Shown here piece after piece: positions 35,681 through 44,974 of a stretch of 64,000 bases of DNA. Position numbers and translations under genes: made by a program. Source of the stretch: Acetobacterium wieringae (GTDB taxonomy: Bacteria > Bacillota > Clostridia > Eubacteriales > Eubacteriaceae). The notes beneath the pieces are model-generated. The model did no database searches. It had not been told where the DNA came from and was given only the letters and a program-made list of their open reading frames with translations. Position 1 is the first letter of the stretch. Each line of letters opens with the position of its first letter. The stretch lies in assembly GCF_001766835.1 (NCBI RefSeq), contig NZ_LKEU01000035.1, forward strand, positions 62,001 to 126,000, written 5' to 3'.

Positions 35681-37414
35681 ATGTTTGTTAAAGAAGGAAT
35701 CATTGCATCACCTGGTATTGTCATTGCGAAGGCACTTGTTTACGAAAAAGTCATAGTTGAAGTAAATAAAAATAAAGTTGAAGACCCAGACAAAGAAATC
35801 GAAAAGTTTCAGAATGCCATAAAGAAAAGTCATGAGCAGTTGGAAACAATCCGGATACAAGCAATTAGTGAGCTCGGGGAGGAAGAAGGTGCGATCTTTG
35901 AAGCCCATGCCATGGTTTTGGATGATCCGGAATTTGTTGAAGGGGTAGAAGCAGAAATTAATGATAGTCATCTCAGTGCCGACAATGCGGTTAAGATTGT
36001 AACCGATCGTTTTTATGAGATCTTTGATCAGATGGATGATCCCTATTTCAGCGCCCGGGCAGCCGACATAAAAGACGTCGGAACACGAGTGCTCCAGAAT
36101 ATTCTGGGAATTGTCCAGGCAGATTTATCCCAACTGGATGAAGATGTGATTATTATCGCCGATGATTTGACGCCATCGGATACGGCACAGATGGATAAAA
36201 AGCGGGTGAAGGGTTTTGCCACCAATATTGGCAGTCGAACATCGCATACCGCCATTATGGCCCGTAGTTTGGAAATTCCAGCTGTTCTTGGTTTGTGTGA
36301 TATTACGGAGACTGTTAAAACCGGAGACTTAATGGTTGTTGATGGTTTGACAGGCAGGGTTTGCGTTAATCCCGGCAATGAAGAGTTGGAGTCCTACGAA
36401 AAAGAAAAACAAAAATATCTGGATTATTTAAAAGAGTTGGAAGAATTAAAAGATTTGGATGCGATTACGCTGGATGGCAGAAAGGTTGAGCTGGTTGGAA
36501 ATATCGGTGAACCCAATGATGCGGCAGGAGTTCTGAAGAACGGAGGTGTCGGTGTTGGGCTATACCGAACCGAATTTCTGTACATGAACAGCGATGTAAT
36601 GCCCGGCGAAGAAAAACAGTTTGCGGCCTACCGTTCAGTATTAGAAGCGTTTCCTGACGGGCCGGTAATTATCCGAACCCTGGATATCGGCGGGGATAAA
36701 AAACTCCCCTATTTGCCGATGGATGACGAACTGAACCCATTTTTGGGTTTACGGGCAATTCGTTTGTGTTTTAAAGAGGTCGGCTTATTTAAAATCCAAC
36801 TCAGGGCAATCCTGCGGGCCAGTGTATATGGTCATGCACATATTATGTTTCCGATGATCTCCTCGATTACCGAGGTGAGACAAGCAAAAGCCATCCTGCA
36901 AGACTGCATGAAAGAACTGGATGATGAGCAGATTGCTTATGACAAGGACGTAAAGGTGGGAGTTATGATTGAAATTCCGTCGGCAGCGATTGCCGCCGAC
37001 ATTATTTCAAAAGAGGTTGATTTCTTCAGTATTGGCACAAACGATCTCTGTCAATATACGCTGGCGGTAGACAGAATGAATCAGGAAGTCTCATACCTAT
37101 ATGACCCGTTTAACCCAGCTATATTGCGTCTGATTCAATTGGTAACGGCTACGTCGGACAAAAAAGATCAGTTCTTTACCGGGATGTGCGGTGAAATGGC
37201 TGGCGATCCTCTGGCGGCAATACTCCTATTGGGTCTGGGTCTTGATGAATTCAGTATGAGTGCGTTATCAATTCCTCAGATTAAGAAGATTATTCGCAGT
37301 GTTCGCTATGAAGATGCAAAGGCCATCGCTACGGCCGCTCTTAATATGGAGACGGGTGAGGAAATAATGGATTTTGTACAGGAATCAATGAAAAAATTAA
37401 ATCTATATAATTAA
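35681..37414 (+). CDS. ptsI: Phosphoenolpyruvate-protein phosphotransferase (PTS enzyme I)
   Basis: A 577-residue general PTS enzyme that passes phosphate from PEP to HPr. The active histidine lies in GSRTSHTAIMARSLEIPA (near residue 187). The PEP-binding barrel has GVGLYRTEFLYM, RTLDIGGDKKLPY and GTNDLCQYTLAVDR. The active cysteine is in TGMCGEMAGDP near residue 500. AAAGGAG precedes the ATG. ptsH follows after 23 bases, the reverse of the usual ptsH-ptsI order. Confidence 0.97.
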   Translation: MFVKEGIIASPGIVIAKALVYEKVIVEVNKNKVEDPDKEIEKFQNAIKKSHEQLETIRIQAISELGEEEGAIFEAHAMVLDDPEFVEGVEAEINDSHLSADNAVKIVTDRFYEIFDQMDDPYFSARAADIKDVGTRVLQNILGIVQADLSQLDEDVIIIADDLTPSDTAQMDKKRVKGFATNIGSRTSHTAIMARSLEIPAVLGLCDITETVKTGDLMVVDGLTGRVCVNPGNEELESYEKEKQKYLDYLKELEELKDLDAITLDGRKVELVGNIGEPNDAAGVLKNGGVGVGLYRTEFLYMNSDVMPGEEKQFAAYRSVLEAFPDGPVIIRTLDIGGDKKLPYLPMDDELNPFLGLRAIRLCFKEVGLFKIQLRAILRASVYGHAHIMFPMISSITEVRQAKAILQDCMKELDDEQIAYDKDVKVGVMIEIPSAAIAADIISKEVDFFSIGTNDLCQYTLAVDRMNQEVSYLYDPFNPAILRLIQLVTATSDKKDQFFTGMCGEMAGDPLAAILLLGLGLDEFSMSALSIPQIKKIIRSVRYEDAKAIATAALNMETGEEIMDFVQESMKKLNLYN

Positions 37415-37437
37415 AAACAATCATTAGGAGGATTACA

Positions 37438-37701
37438 ATGATAAAAAAAGAAGTAACAGTTTTAAATGCAACAGGTTTGCATGCCCGCCCTGCGTCAATG
37501 TTTGTGCAAACAGCCGGAAAGTTCAAATCAAAAATATTTGTAATCAAAGAAGGAAATTCAATTAATGCCAAGAGCATTATGGGCATTATGGCTGGCGGGA
37601 TTTCTCAGGGAACAACCATTGAGATTCAGGCCGAAGGCGATGACGAAACTGAAGCAGTGGATGCACTGGTGCAATTAATTAATGATAAGTTTGGCGAATA
37701 G
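37438..37701 (+). CDS. ptsH: Phosphocarrier protein HPr
   Basis: This 87-residue protein carries both regulatory phosphorylation sites. His15 (ATGLHARPASMFV) receives phosphate from enzyme I, and Ser46 (NAKSIMGIMAGG) is the target of HPr kinase in Firmicutes and so links to CcpA-type catabolite control. TAGGAGG precedes the ATG. It is in one operon with ptsI. Confidence 0.97.
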   Translation: MIKKEVTVLNATGLHARPASMFVQTAGKFKSKIFVIKEGNSINAKSIMGIMAGGISQGTTIEIQAEGDDETEAVDALVQLINDKFGE

Positions 37702-37797
37702 TTTCTTTGAAATAAAAAAATTAAGAAATAACTGTTAATTGAGGAGATTATGAGGTAAAATGAGATAAATATCACAATGAATAATGGAGGAATTAAA

Positions 37798-38175
37798 ATG
37801 AGCAGTAACAAATTATATTTTGTTGGCGGACTTTTTCTGGGAACCATCATCGGCGGGACATTGGGTGTGTTGCTGGCGCCATCGTCAGGCGATGAAACTC
37901 GAAAGAAATTGATTGAAGGCACTGAAGGCGCACTGGGTAATGCCTATGATCAAGCCGTTGAATATGGTGAAAATCTCAAAGAACAATTCCAGGATATGCA
38001 AGAACAATTTACTGAACGGGTAAATGAATATAAGAATCAGATTGAAAGCAAAATTCAGGAAATTCAAGACGAAGTTGAACAGGATATTGCTGATCTGAGT
38101 GAGGAATTGGAAGCCCTTGAAAAAGAAGAAGCGGAGTCAAGTGAAGAGGCTGAAGTTGCAGCTAAAGAAGAGTAG
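37798..38175 (+). CDS. YtxH-domain membrane protein
   Basis: A 125-residue protein with one N-terminal glycine-rich membrane segment (VGGLFLGTIIGGTLGVLLAP), then SSGDETRKKL and a long Glu/Gln-rich coiled coil. The ATG at 37798 with TGGAGG before it is used, not the in-frame ATG at 37777. Members of this family are general-stress proteins in Bacillus, where ytxG-ytxH are under sigma-B. Here the DUF948 partner follows and a sigma-B-like cassette lies next. Its molecular role is unknown. Confidence 0.85.
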   Translation: MSSNKLYFVGGLFLGTIIGGTLGVLLAPSSGDETRKKLIEGTEGALGNAYDQAVEYGENLKEQFQDMQEQFTERVNEYKNQIESKIQEIQDEVEQDIADLSEELEALEKEEAESSEEAEVAAKEE

Positions 38176-38191
38176 AGGTTGGAAGTCATAA

Positions 38192-38548
38192 ATGATAACG
38201 CTAAATTTTAGCTTGTGGGAACTGGCTCTATTACTTGTGGGTGTTGCCTTCGTATTTGGAACCGTTTATTTAGTTAAGCTGTTTAAAAGTCTGGCAGCAA
38301 CCTTCGACACAACCACAAAGCTTTTGGAAGAAAACCGTTTGGCTCTTCACAGCATTATGGAAAATACCGACGATATCACAAAATCGACAGCCCAGATTGT
38401 GGATAAGTCAAATCTGATGGTAGATGAGGTTGAATTGGCGTTTAATACCATTAAACAGGATGTGATTGACCCCGTGGTTAAGGCCGCATCGATTTTGAAG
38501 AGAGGCTTGGGAGTTTTTCAAACCAGAAATAGAAAAGATAAGGTATAG
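38192..38548 (+). CDS. DUF948-family (YtxG-like) membrane protein
   Basis: A 118-residue protein with a single membrane anchor (LALLLVGVAFVFGTVYLV) and a coiled-coil tail with hydrophobic heptads, as in the DUF948/YtxG family. It forms a pair with the YtxH protein 16 bases upstream, as in Bacillus. A terminator follows. It is probably stress related; its molecular function is unknown. Confidence 0.82.
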   Translation: MITLNFSLWELALLLVGVAFVFGTVYLVKLFKSLAATFDTTTKLLEENRLALHSIMENTDDITKSTAQIVDKSNLMVDEVELAFNTIKQDVIDPVVKAASILKRGLGVFQTRNRKDKV

Positions 38549-38566
38549 GCCGTGGATTACAGCCCT

Positions 38567-38605
38567 GGGCCCAATGACGGTGGTTACCTCATTGGGCCTT
38601 GTTTT
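38567..38605 (+). terminator. Intrinsic terminator after the ytxH-DUF948 pair
   Basis: GGCCCAATGA (38568-38577) pairs with TCATTGGGCC (38589-38598), followed by TTGTTTT. The T-run is interrupted by one G, so some read-through into the next operon is possible. Confidence 0.75.
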
Positions 38606-38638
38606 GAATTTACAGATTAATTGTGAAATGGAGATTAT

Positions 38639-38959
38639 ATGAGCAGTAACAGCATAATTGAAATGGAAAAAACAAGTATGGTCAGTATTAAAGGCGAAAT
38701 CGACATTTATTCTATTGAAAAATTCAGGGAAATAATTGAAGAAAAAATAAGAACACAGGCCCCGGAAATCATTTTAGACTGTTCTGAGTTATCTTATATG
38801 GATAGCACCGGCATGGGGGTTCTCATTGAATTGCGAAATAAAACAAAAGAAATGGGACAAAAAATTATTATGATAAATCCACGGCCCAACATCAAAAAAT
38901 TGTTGTCACTCACAGGCGTTGATAAGATCATTGAAATCGTAGACAACCCTGTAAACTAA
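38639..38959 (+). CDS. rsbV: Anti-sigma factor antagonist (RsbV/SpoIIAA type)
   Basis: A 106-residue STAS protein. SYMDSTGMGVLIELRNK contains the serine that the partner kinase phosphorylates; the unphosphorylated form binds the kinase and frees the sigma factor. ATGGAG precedes the ATG. The kinase and sigma genes follow directly, as in rsbV-rsbW-sigB or spoIIAA-AB-AC. Which of these systems it is (general stress or sporulation-like) cannot be fixed from sequence alone. Confidence 0.88.
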   Translation: MSSNSIIEMEKTSMVSIKGEIDIYSIEKFREIIEEKIRTQAPEIILDCSELSYMDSTGMGVLIELRNKTKEMGQKIIMINPRPNIKKLLSLTGVDKIIEIVDNPVN

Positions 38960-38982
38960 GCAAATTGAGAAGGGGAAGAAGA

Positions 38983-39396
38983 ATGGATAGTATAAAACTG
39001 ACATTACCGACCAAACCTGAGTATGTCAGCCTGGCACGGCTAACAATTGCGTCAGTGGCAAATAATATGGGATTTTCAATCGGCGACGTGGAAGATCTGA
39101 AAGTTGCCGTATCCGAGGCGTGTACAAATGCCTTAAACCATAGTAAGAATACCGATACAACCTACGATTTGACCTATGTTGTTGAGAACAATAAATTAGT
39201 TTTTACGGTAACCGACCGAGGTATTGGTTTTGAGCCAGAAACAGTGGCCAAGCCGGATCTTAATGGCCAACAATTAGGGGGGTTTGGTTTATTTATCATC
39301 AAATCACTAATGGATAGGGTGGAAATAGTTAGTGAGAGAGGATCTGGAACCTCAATTACCATGATCAAGAACCTATCGACGACCCATGAAATATGA
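38983..39396 (+). CDS. rsbW: Anti-sigma factor serine kinase (RsbW type)
   Basis: A 137-residue GHKL ATPase that binds and inhibits the sigma factor and phosphorylates RsbV. The N-box VAVSEACTNALNH and FTVTDRGIGFEP and GGFGLFIIKSLMD form the ATP site. ATG 38983 with AAGGGGAAG before it is the start; an in-frame TTG at 38965 lies upstream of that site. The stop TGA overlaps the ATG of the sigma gene (ATGA). Confidence 0.9.
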   Translation: MDSIKLTLPTKPEYVSLARLTIASVANNMGFSIGDVEDLKVAVSEACTNALNHSKNTDTTYDLTYVVENNKLVFTVTDRGIGFEPETVAKPDLNGQQLGGFGLFIIKSLMDRVEIVSERGSGTSITMIKNLSTTHEI

Positions 39397-40137
39397 AAGA
39401 AAAACAGTAAGGAAGATGTCAAAAAGCTATTTGCCGAGTACGAAGAAACACGGGATCGGGAGCTAAGAGATCTGATTATCGAGAATTATCTTTATATTCC
39501 CAAGATTCTGTCCCGGAAATATGGGCATAAGAACGGCGATAATGAAGATATTTTTCAGGTCGCCTGTCTGGGTTTAATGTATGCGGTGGAACGCTTTGAC
39601 GTCAGTCGCGGCTATGAGTTTGATACTTTTGCCACACCAACGATAATTGGCGAAATAAAGCGCTATTACCGGGATCGAGAATGGCTGATCCGGATACCTC
39701 GTAAGGTTCAGGATCTCAATCGGGAGATAAACCAAACCCGAACGACCCTGGAACATAAGCTGATGCGGTCGCCAACGATCTCTGAAATTGCCGTGTATCT
39801 GGAGATATCAGAAGAGAGTATCATAAAAGCGATGGAAAGTAGCAATGCGTACTATCCGAAATCGTTATCAATGGAATATGAAAGCAATCAGGATGAACAG
39901 GAAGTCAGCCTGATGGATTTATTGGGAAACCTGGATAACAATATGGAAAATGTCGAGAATATCGATCTTTTAAAGCAAAAAATTCAATCACTTAATCCGG
40001 TTGAACGGATTATTGTGGAACAGCGATTTTTTCGGGGTAAAACCCAAAAAGAAGTGGCCGAGTTTATTAACAAATCCCAGATGACGGTATCGCGAATTGA
40101 AAAAAAAGTTATGAAAAAAATAAAAGAAGATCTATAA
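39393..40137 (+). CDS. SigB/SigF-family RNA polymerase sigma factor, apparent frameshift at codon 4
   Basis: The sigma-70-type protein has region 2 (DIFQVACLGLMYAVERFD, FATPTIIGEIKRYYRD), region 3 (RSPTISEIAVYLEI) and region 4 (QKEVAEFINKSQMTVSRIEK). The natural start is ATG 39393, overlapping the rsbW stop. As read, that frame ends after five codons (MKEKQ). The sigma frame is open from 39397 but has no start codon before ATG 39577, which lies inside region 2 and cannot give a full protein. Removing one A from the five-A run 39400-39404 gives MKENSKEDVKKLFAEYEE and a normal protein of about 247 residues. It is therefore a sequencing slip, a real mutation or a programmed shift. Confidence 0.8.
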
Positions 40138-40147
40138 ATAAATCTTT

Positions 40148-40177
40148 TTGTGGATTATTTTTTAGAAATAATATAAA
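40148..40177 (+). promoter_or_regulatory. Probable promoter of the EF-G paralogue
   Basis: TTGTGG (40148-40153), an 18-base spacer and TATAAA (40172-40177), about 60 bases ahead of the start codon. Confidence 0.4.
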
Positions 40178-40237
40178 ATAGCTTTATACCAAAAAAACCA
40201 ATTAAATCATTGGCAAAATAAGCGAGGGGGAAACAGC

Positions 40238-42319
40238 ATGAAAACGTATCCAACAAAGAACATCCGTAACATTCTTATACTAGGTCACGGTGGGAGCGGA
40301 AAAACAACCTTGACTGAAGCATTGGCATTTAATGCAGGTGCCGTTGATCGTATGGGAAAAATTGACGAGGGAAATACCCTATCGGACTTTGATCCAGAAG
40401 AAAAAAGACGAAAGTTTTCAATTTCATCATCTATTATTCCTTTAGAATTTGGTGGACATAAGATCAATCTTATTGATGTGCCAGGTTATTTTGATTTTAT
40501 TGGGGATGCCTATGCGGCACTTCGAGTGGCCGATGCGGTTGTTATCGTCGTTGATGCACTTTCGGGTGTTCAGGTCGGAACTGAAAAAGCTATCGAACTT
40601 TTGGAAAAAACAAATATTCCAGCATTTATTGTTGTTAATAAAATGGATCGTGAAAATGCCACCTTTGCCAAGGTGATGGACGAATTAAAAGAAACCTTTG
40701 GCAATAAGGTTGTGCCTTTTGAATTACCAATGGGTGAAGGAGAGGCGATGAATGGGGTTGTCAACATCGTTGATCTGACTGGTAGCCAGCGAAAAGACAA
40801 TCGTTGTTTTGATGTGCCCATCACAGATGAAATGAAAGCAGAACTGGAACCCTATCGGGATATGATTATGGAGTCAGTAGCCCAAACCAGTGAAAGTCTG
40901 ATGGAGAAATACTTTGAAGGTGAAGAACTGACCCGGAATGAAATCCATACCGGGATTCGTCAGGGGATCGATAATGGTGAAATAATTCCGGTATTGTGTA
41001 CCTCTGCCGTTTTGAATATTGGGGTGGAAACCCTGGAAAACATGATTATAGAATACCTGCCATCGCCAGGCAAGGGGAAATTTGAAATTGGAAAAGATCC
41101 CCGGGACAAAAAAGAAATCGAGCGCAAATGTAGCAATAATGAACCATTTTCGGCATTGGTATTTAAAACGATTGCCGACCCCTATGTTGGCAAGTTATCA
41201 ATTTTTAAAGTGATGTCAGGGGTTTTGGATCATTCAGTTGAAGTATATAATGCAACCCAGGAAGTTAAAGAAAAAGCCAATCATATTTACGTATTAAGAG
41301 GAAATAAACAGATCGAGGTCGAAAAGCTGGAAGCTGGGGATATCGGAGCGTTTTCCAAGTTAAATGATACGGTTACCGGGGATACCTTAACCAGCATCAA
41401 ATCGCCCATCGTGTATGATAAAATAGAATTGCCCAAGCCAATTATATCGATGGCGATTGAACCCAAAACCAAAGCAGATATCGATAAATTGGCCACTGGC
41501 CTGCACCGTCTGGTGGAAGAAGATCCAACCATGACAGTGAGCCGAAATAAGGAAACCAAGCAAACATTGGTCTCCGGTTTGGGAGAGATGCATCTGGAAA
41601 TTATTTCTCAAAAACTGAAACAAAAATTCGGTGTCGATGTCAATCTGGTTGATATGAAAGTGCCATATCGGGAAACCATTAAGAAAAAAGCAACGGCTGA
41701 AGGAAAACATAAAAAACAATCCGGTGGTAGCGGCCAGTTTGGTCATGTCTGGATTGATTTTGAGCCCGGCGATGATCCCAATGCACCATTTCAATTTGTT
41801 GATAAGGTTGTTGGTGGGGCGGTTCCGCGTAACTTCATCCCGGCCGTGGAAAAGGGTTTGGAAGCGTGTATGATTGAAGGTGTTCTGGCTGGTTATCCGG
41901 TTACTGGTGTCAAAGCAACGCTCTATGATGGATCCTATCATGCTGTGGACTCCGATGAAATGTCCTTTAAAATGGCGGCCACCTTGGCTTACCGCAAAGG
42001 CATGAAGGAAGCGGCACCAGTTCTTCTGGAACCAATTTATCACATTGATATTACCGTCCCGGAAGAGTATATGGGTGATATCATGGGTGATTTAAACAAA
42101 AAACGTGGGCGTATCATGGGAATGGAATCAGCAGCGGGGGGACGACAACGAATTTTAGCAGAAGCACCGCTGGCGGAAATGTTCAAGTATGCCACGGAGT
42201 TACGTTCGATGACCCAAGCGAGAGGTGAGTTTTCAATGGAATTCGTTCGTTATGAAGAAGCTCCAATGATTATTGCTGAAAAAGTTATCGCTGCGGCACA
42301 AAAAGAAAAAGAACAATAA
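40238..42319 (+). CDS. Elongation factor G-like GTPase (EF-G2 type)
   Basis: A 693-residue translation GTPase with the five EF-G domains. The P-loop reads GHGGSGKTTL rather than the AHIDAGKTT of canonical EF-G, and the G3 motif is DVPGYFDF. These mark the second EF-G lineage found in many Firmicutes and Actinobacteria. NKMD (G4) and the conserved GEMHLEI and PYRETI blocks are intact. Its role in translocation or ribosome recycling is not settled. GAGGGGG precedes the ATG, and it has its own promoter and terminator. Confidence 0.9.
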   Translation: MKTYPTKNIRNILILGHGGSGKTTLTEALAFNAGAVDRMGKIDEGNTLSDFDPEEKRRKFSISSSIIPLEFGGHKINLIDVPGYFDFIGDAYAALRVADAVVIVVDALSGVQVGTEKAIELLEKTNIPAFIVVNKMDRENATFAKVMDELKETFGNKVVPFELPMGEGEAMNGVVNIVDLTGSQRKDNRCFDVPITDEMKAELEPYRDMIMESVAQTSESLMEKYFEGEELTRNEIHTGIRQGIDNGEIIPVLCTSAVLNIGVETLENMIIEYLPSPGKGKFEIGKDPRDKKEIERKCSNNEPFSALVFKTIADPYVGKLSIFKVMSGVLDHSVEVYNATQEVKEKANHIYVLRGNKQIEVEKLEAGDIGAFSKLNDTVTGDTLTSIKSPIVYDKIELPKPIISMAIEPKTKADIDKLATGLHRLVEEDPTMTVSRNKETKQTLVSGLGEMHLEIISQKLKQKFGVDVNLVDMKVPYRETIKKKATAEGKHKKQSGGSGQFGHVWIDFEPGDDPNAPFQFVDKVVGGAVPRNFIPAVEKGLEACMIEGVLAGYPVTGVKATLYDGSYHAVDSDEMSFKMAATLAYRKGMKEAAPVLLEPIYHIDITVPEEYMGDIMGDLNKKRGRIMGMESAAGGRQRILAEAPLAEMFKYATELRSMTQARGEFSMEFVRYEEAPMIIAEKVIAAAQKEKEQ

Positions 42320-42338
42320 AGCTGACTTTAACAGCCTG

Positions 42339-42368
42339 AGGCGGGAAGAGATTCCCGCCTTTCTTTCT
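42339..42368 (+). terminator. Intrinsic terminator after the EF-G paralogue
   Basis: AGGCGGGAA and TTCCCGCCT pair around GAGA, followed by TTCTTTCT. Confidence 0.8.
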
Positions 42369-42393
42369 GCAAAGAAACGGAGTGGAATCGTGG

Positions 42394-42423
42394 TTGTTCA
42401 AATCAACAAGAGTATGTTATAAT
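42394..42423 (+). promoter_or_regulatory. Promoter of xpt-murI
   Basis: TTGTTC (42394-42399), an 18-base spacer and a perfect TATAAT (42418-42423). The start codon is 30 bases on, so there is no room for the purine riboswitch that often precedes xpt. Confidence 0.55.
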
Positions 42424-42452
42424 AATTCGATTAGGTTACGAAGGAGCAGTCA

Positions 42453-43046
42453 ATGGAATTATTAGAAGAAAAAATCAGACAAGAAGGCCTCGTCAAAGGC
42501 CAGGGAATCCTAAAAGTGGATTCTTTTTTAAATCATCAGTTGGATGTGAAATTATTTGAAGAAATGGGAAAGGTTTTTGCCAAACGCTTTGCCGGAGAGG
42601 GAGTCAATAAAATCCTGACAATTGAGACATCAGGAATTGCCATTGCAACCAGTACCTCCAGGTATTTTGACTATTGTCCGGTGGTTTTTGGAAAAAAATA
42701 TGTATCGCTTAATTTAGACGAGGAAATTTATTCCAGTGATGTCTATTCTTATACCAAACAGCAGGCTTATAAAATTATGGTATCAAAGAAATATCTAAAT
42801 CCAACCGATCGTATTTTAATTATCGATGATTTTCTGGCCAATGGCAAAGCGGTCGAAGCGTTAATCGATTTAATCAATCAGGCCGGGGCCACCCTGGTGG
42901 GCGTGGGAATCGCTATCGAGAAAGGTTTTCAGGATGGCGGGGCGTTAATCCGTGAGCAGGGTGTCGCCCTGGAATCTCTGGCGATCATCGATGACATGAG
43001 TAAGGAAAAAGGGATTATATTCCGTGATCAATCAGGAAAGAAGTGA
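42453..43046 (+). CDS. xpt: Xanthine phosphoribosyltransferase
   Basis: This 197-residue enzyme salvages xanthine to XMP with PRPP. The PRPP loop is [17 protein letters not shown] near residue 122, and [20 protein letters not shown] and the SFLNHQLD segment are typical of the Xpt type I enzyme. AAGGAG precedes the ATG. murI follows four bases later. Confidence 0.95.
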   Translation: MELLEEKIRQEGLVKGQGILKVDSFLNHQLDVKLFEEMGKVFAKRFAGEGVNKILTIETSGIAIATSTSRYFDYCPVVFGKKYVSLNLDEEIYSSDVYSYTKQQAYKIMVSKKYLNPTDRILIIDDFLANGKAVEALIDLINQAGATLVGVGIAIEKGFQDGGALIREQGVALESLAIIDDMSKEKGIIFRDQSGKK

Positions 43047-43050
43047 AACG

Positions 43051-43863
43051 ATGGACAACAATGGACCCATTGGCGTCATCGATTCGGGCATCGGTGGTTT
43101 TACCGTCCTGAAAGCACTTCAAGACCGGCTGCCCAATGAAAATTATCTCTACTTTGGCGATTCAATGCGAATGCCTTATGGTGAGCGGGAAAACGACGAA
43201 CTGATCATGCTGGCAAATACCATAATCCGTGATCTCGAAAATAGAGGGGTAAAAGCTGTGGTATTAGCCTGCAACACCCTTTCTTCGCTGATTGTTGAGC
43301 TGAGCGCCCGGGTGCCGCTCTTTAGTGTCATTGAAGCCGGAGTTCAGGAAACGCTCAACTGGCGGGATCGCGGTCTGGTTGGACTGATTGCCACAACGGC
43401 CACCGTCAAAAATCGGGGCTACGAAAAGGAACTGGAGTTGTGGACCCGGGAGGTCGAGTATATCGCTCAGGGAACCCATACCCTGGCCAAGGTCATTAAT
43501 GATGGTCAGGGTGATTTAAAAATCCTGAAAAATAATATCCGAGAAGCCGTTGAACCGATTTTACTAAAAGGCATCAAACAAGGCATTATTATCGAAGAAC
43601 TGTTACTGGGGTGTACTCATTTTCCGATTGTGGCAGTCACCATCCGACAAATGTACCCGGAGCTTGAGCTGATCAACCCGGCCAATGGCCTGGTTCGGCA
43701 GTTAAACAAGCACCTGACCGAGTTTAACTATTTCAACACCCAGGAGGAAGTTGGCAGTACCCAAATTCTCACGACAGCCGATTATGATATTTTCGAGCGA
43801 ATGATCAAAGAATTGGAACTTGATTGTGATTCGCTGGAACTGACAGAATTGGAATTACCATAA
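43051..43863 (+). CDS. murI: Glutamate racemase
   Basis: This 270-residue enzyme makes D-glutamate for peptidoglycan. The first catalytic Asp lies in IGVIDSGIGGFTVL. The two catalytic cysteines lie in VLACNTLSSL and LLGCTHFPI. The first cysteine motif usually reads ACNTATA, so the following residues vary here. ATG 43051 gives the correct N-terminus; an in-frame ATG at 43024 lies inside xpt. Confidence 0.95.
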   Translation: MDNNGPIGVIDSGIGGFTVLKALQDRLPNENYLYFGDSMRMPYGERENDELIMLANTIIRDLENRGVKAVVLACNTLSSLIVELSARVPLFSVIEAGVQETLNWRDRGLVGLIATTATVKNRGYEKELELWTREVEYIAQGTHTLAKVINDGQGDLKILKNNIREAVEPILLKGIKQGIIIEELLLGCTHFPIVAVTIRQMYPELELINPANGLVRQLNKHLTEFNYFNTQEEVGSTQILTTADYDIFERMIKELELDCDSLELTELELP

Positions 43864-43893
43864 ACCTGCTCAGTACAGAAATTTAAAGAGATC

Positions 43894-43929
43894 ATGGCAG
43901 TTGGTCGAAAACCAAGAATGACCTGCCAT
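43894..43929 (+). other. Hairpin between murI and trpS
   Basis: ATGGCAG (43894-43900) and CTGCCAT (43923-43929) pair, with a smaller TTGGT/ACCAA stem inside, followed by TAAAAT. It may be a weak terminator. The 83-base gap is too short for a T-box leader. Confidence 0.45.
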
Positions 43930-43946
43930 TAAAATAAGGAGTAACT

Positions 43947-44957
43947 ATGACAACAGAAGCACCAGTAAAAAAAATAGTATATAGCGGCATCCAACCATCG
44001 GGAACCTTTACCATTGGCAATTATTTTGGCGCCATGAAAAACTGGGTAAAGATGCAGGAGGACTATCGTAGCCTTTTTTGTGTGGTTGATCTGCATGCCA
44101 TCACCATGCCCCAGAACCCGGCCGATTTACGCAGACGGACTTATGAATCGATTGCGCTGCTGTTAGCCCTGGGGATTGACCCGGAAAAATCGATCCTTTA
44201 TGTGCAATCAATGGTACCGGAGCATTCAGAGCTGGCCTGGATTCTAAATTGTTCAACCTATATGGGCGAACTGAGCCGCATGACGCAATTTAAAGACAAA
44301 TCCCAAAAGCAGGGGGAAAACATCCGGGTTGGCTTGTTTGACTATCCGGTGCTGATGGCCGCAGATATTTTACTTTATCAAACCGATCTGGTGCCGGTGG
44401 GCAACGACCAGCGTCAGCATGTGGAACTGGCCCGGGACATTGCCATTCGTTTCAATCAGAATTTTGGTAACGTCTTTAAGGTGCCGGAAGCGTATTTTGG
44501 CGAGTCGGGAGCTCGGATTATGAGTCTTCAGGAACCAAATCGAAAAATGTCCAAATCGGATGAAAATGCCAATGCCTTTATTTCGTTGTTGGATGACTCT
44601 AAAACGATTGTCAAGAAGTTTAAACGAGCTGTTACCGATTCGGATATGGCTGTCTATCATAATCGTGAAGAAAAACCTGGGGTTTCTAATTTAATGGAAA
44701 TTTATTCCTGTGCCACCGGAAAAAGTCTGGAAGAAGTCACCCGGGAATTTGATGGCAAGGGCTATGGAGATTTCAAGCTGGCCGTCGGCGAAACGGTCGC
44801 CGATACCCTTTTGCCAGTTCAAAACGAGTATCACCGGTTACTCGGTGAAAAGGCTTATCTGGAACAGATTATGCATGTTCATGCCGAAAAGGCCTCCCAG
44901 ATTGCCTGGCGAACCCTGTCAAAGGTGCGCAAAAAAGTAGGTTTTGTGACCGTATAA
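43947..44957 (+). CDS. trpS: Tryptophanyl-tRNA synthetase
   Basis: A 336-residue class I synthetase charging tRNA-Trp. The HIGH-type motif lies at QPSGTFTIGNYFGAMKNW, and the KMSKS loop is RKMSKSDEN near residue 197. LFDYPVLMAADILLYQ and VPVGNDQRQHVELARDIA are the tryptophan pocket blocks. AAGGAG precedes the ATG. It is terminated on its own. Confidence 0.97.
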   Translation: MTTEAPVKKIVYSGIQPSGTFTIGNYFGAMKNWVKMQEDYRSLFCVVDLHAITMPQNPADLRRRTYESIALLLALGIDPEKSILYVQSMVPEHSELAWILNCSTYMGELSRMTQFKDKSQKQGENIRVGLFDYPVLMAADILLYQTDLVPVGNDQRQHVELARDIAIRFNQNFGNVFKVPEAYFGESGARIMSLQEPNRKMSKSDENANAFISLLDDSKTIVKKFKRAVTDSDMAVYHNREEKPGVSNLMEIYSCATGKSLEEVTREFDGKGYGDFKLAVGETVADTLLPVQNEYHRLLGEKAYLEQIMHVHAEKASQIAWRTLSKVRKKVGFVTV

Positions 44958-44974
44958 TATTCAGGACAGTTTTG

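Noticed and set aside
39394..39396. In-frame TGA between rsbW and the sigma frame as a selenocysteine or read-through fusion
   Set aside because: RsbW ends at its normal length, and ATGA start/stop overlap plus a one-base slip in the A-run explains the arrangement more simply.
42361..42452. Purine riboswitch before xpt
   Set aside because: The promoter leaves a leader of only about 30 bases, too short for the fold.
43864..43946. T-box leader before trpS
   Set aside because: The gap is 83 bases and lacks the T-box sequence and a terminator/antiterminator pair.
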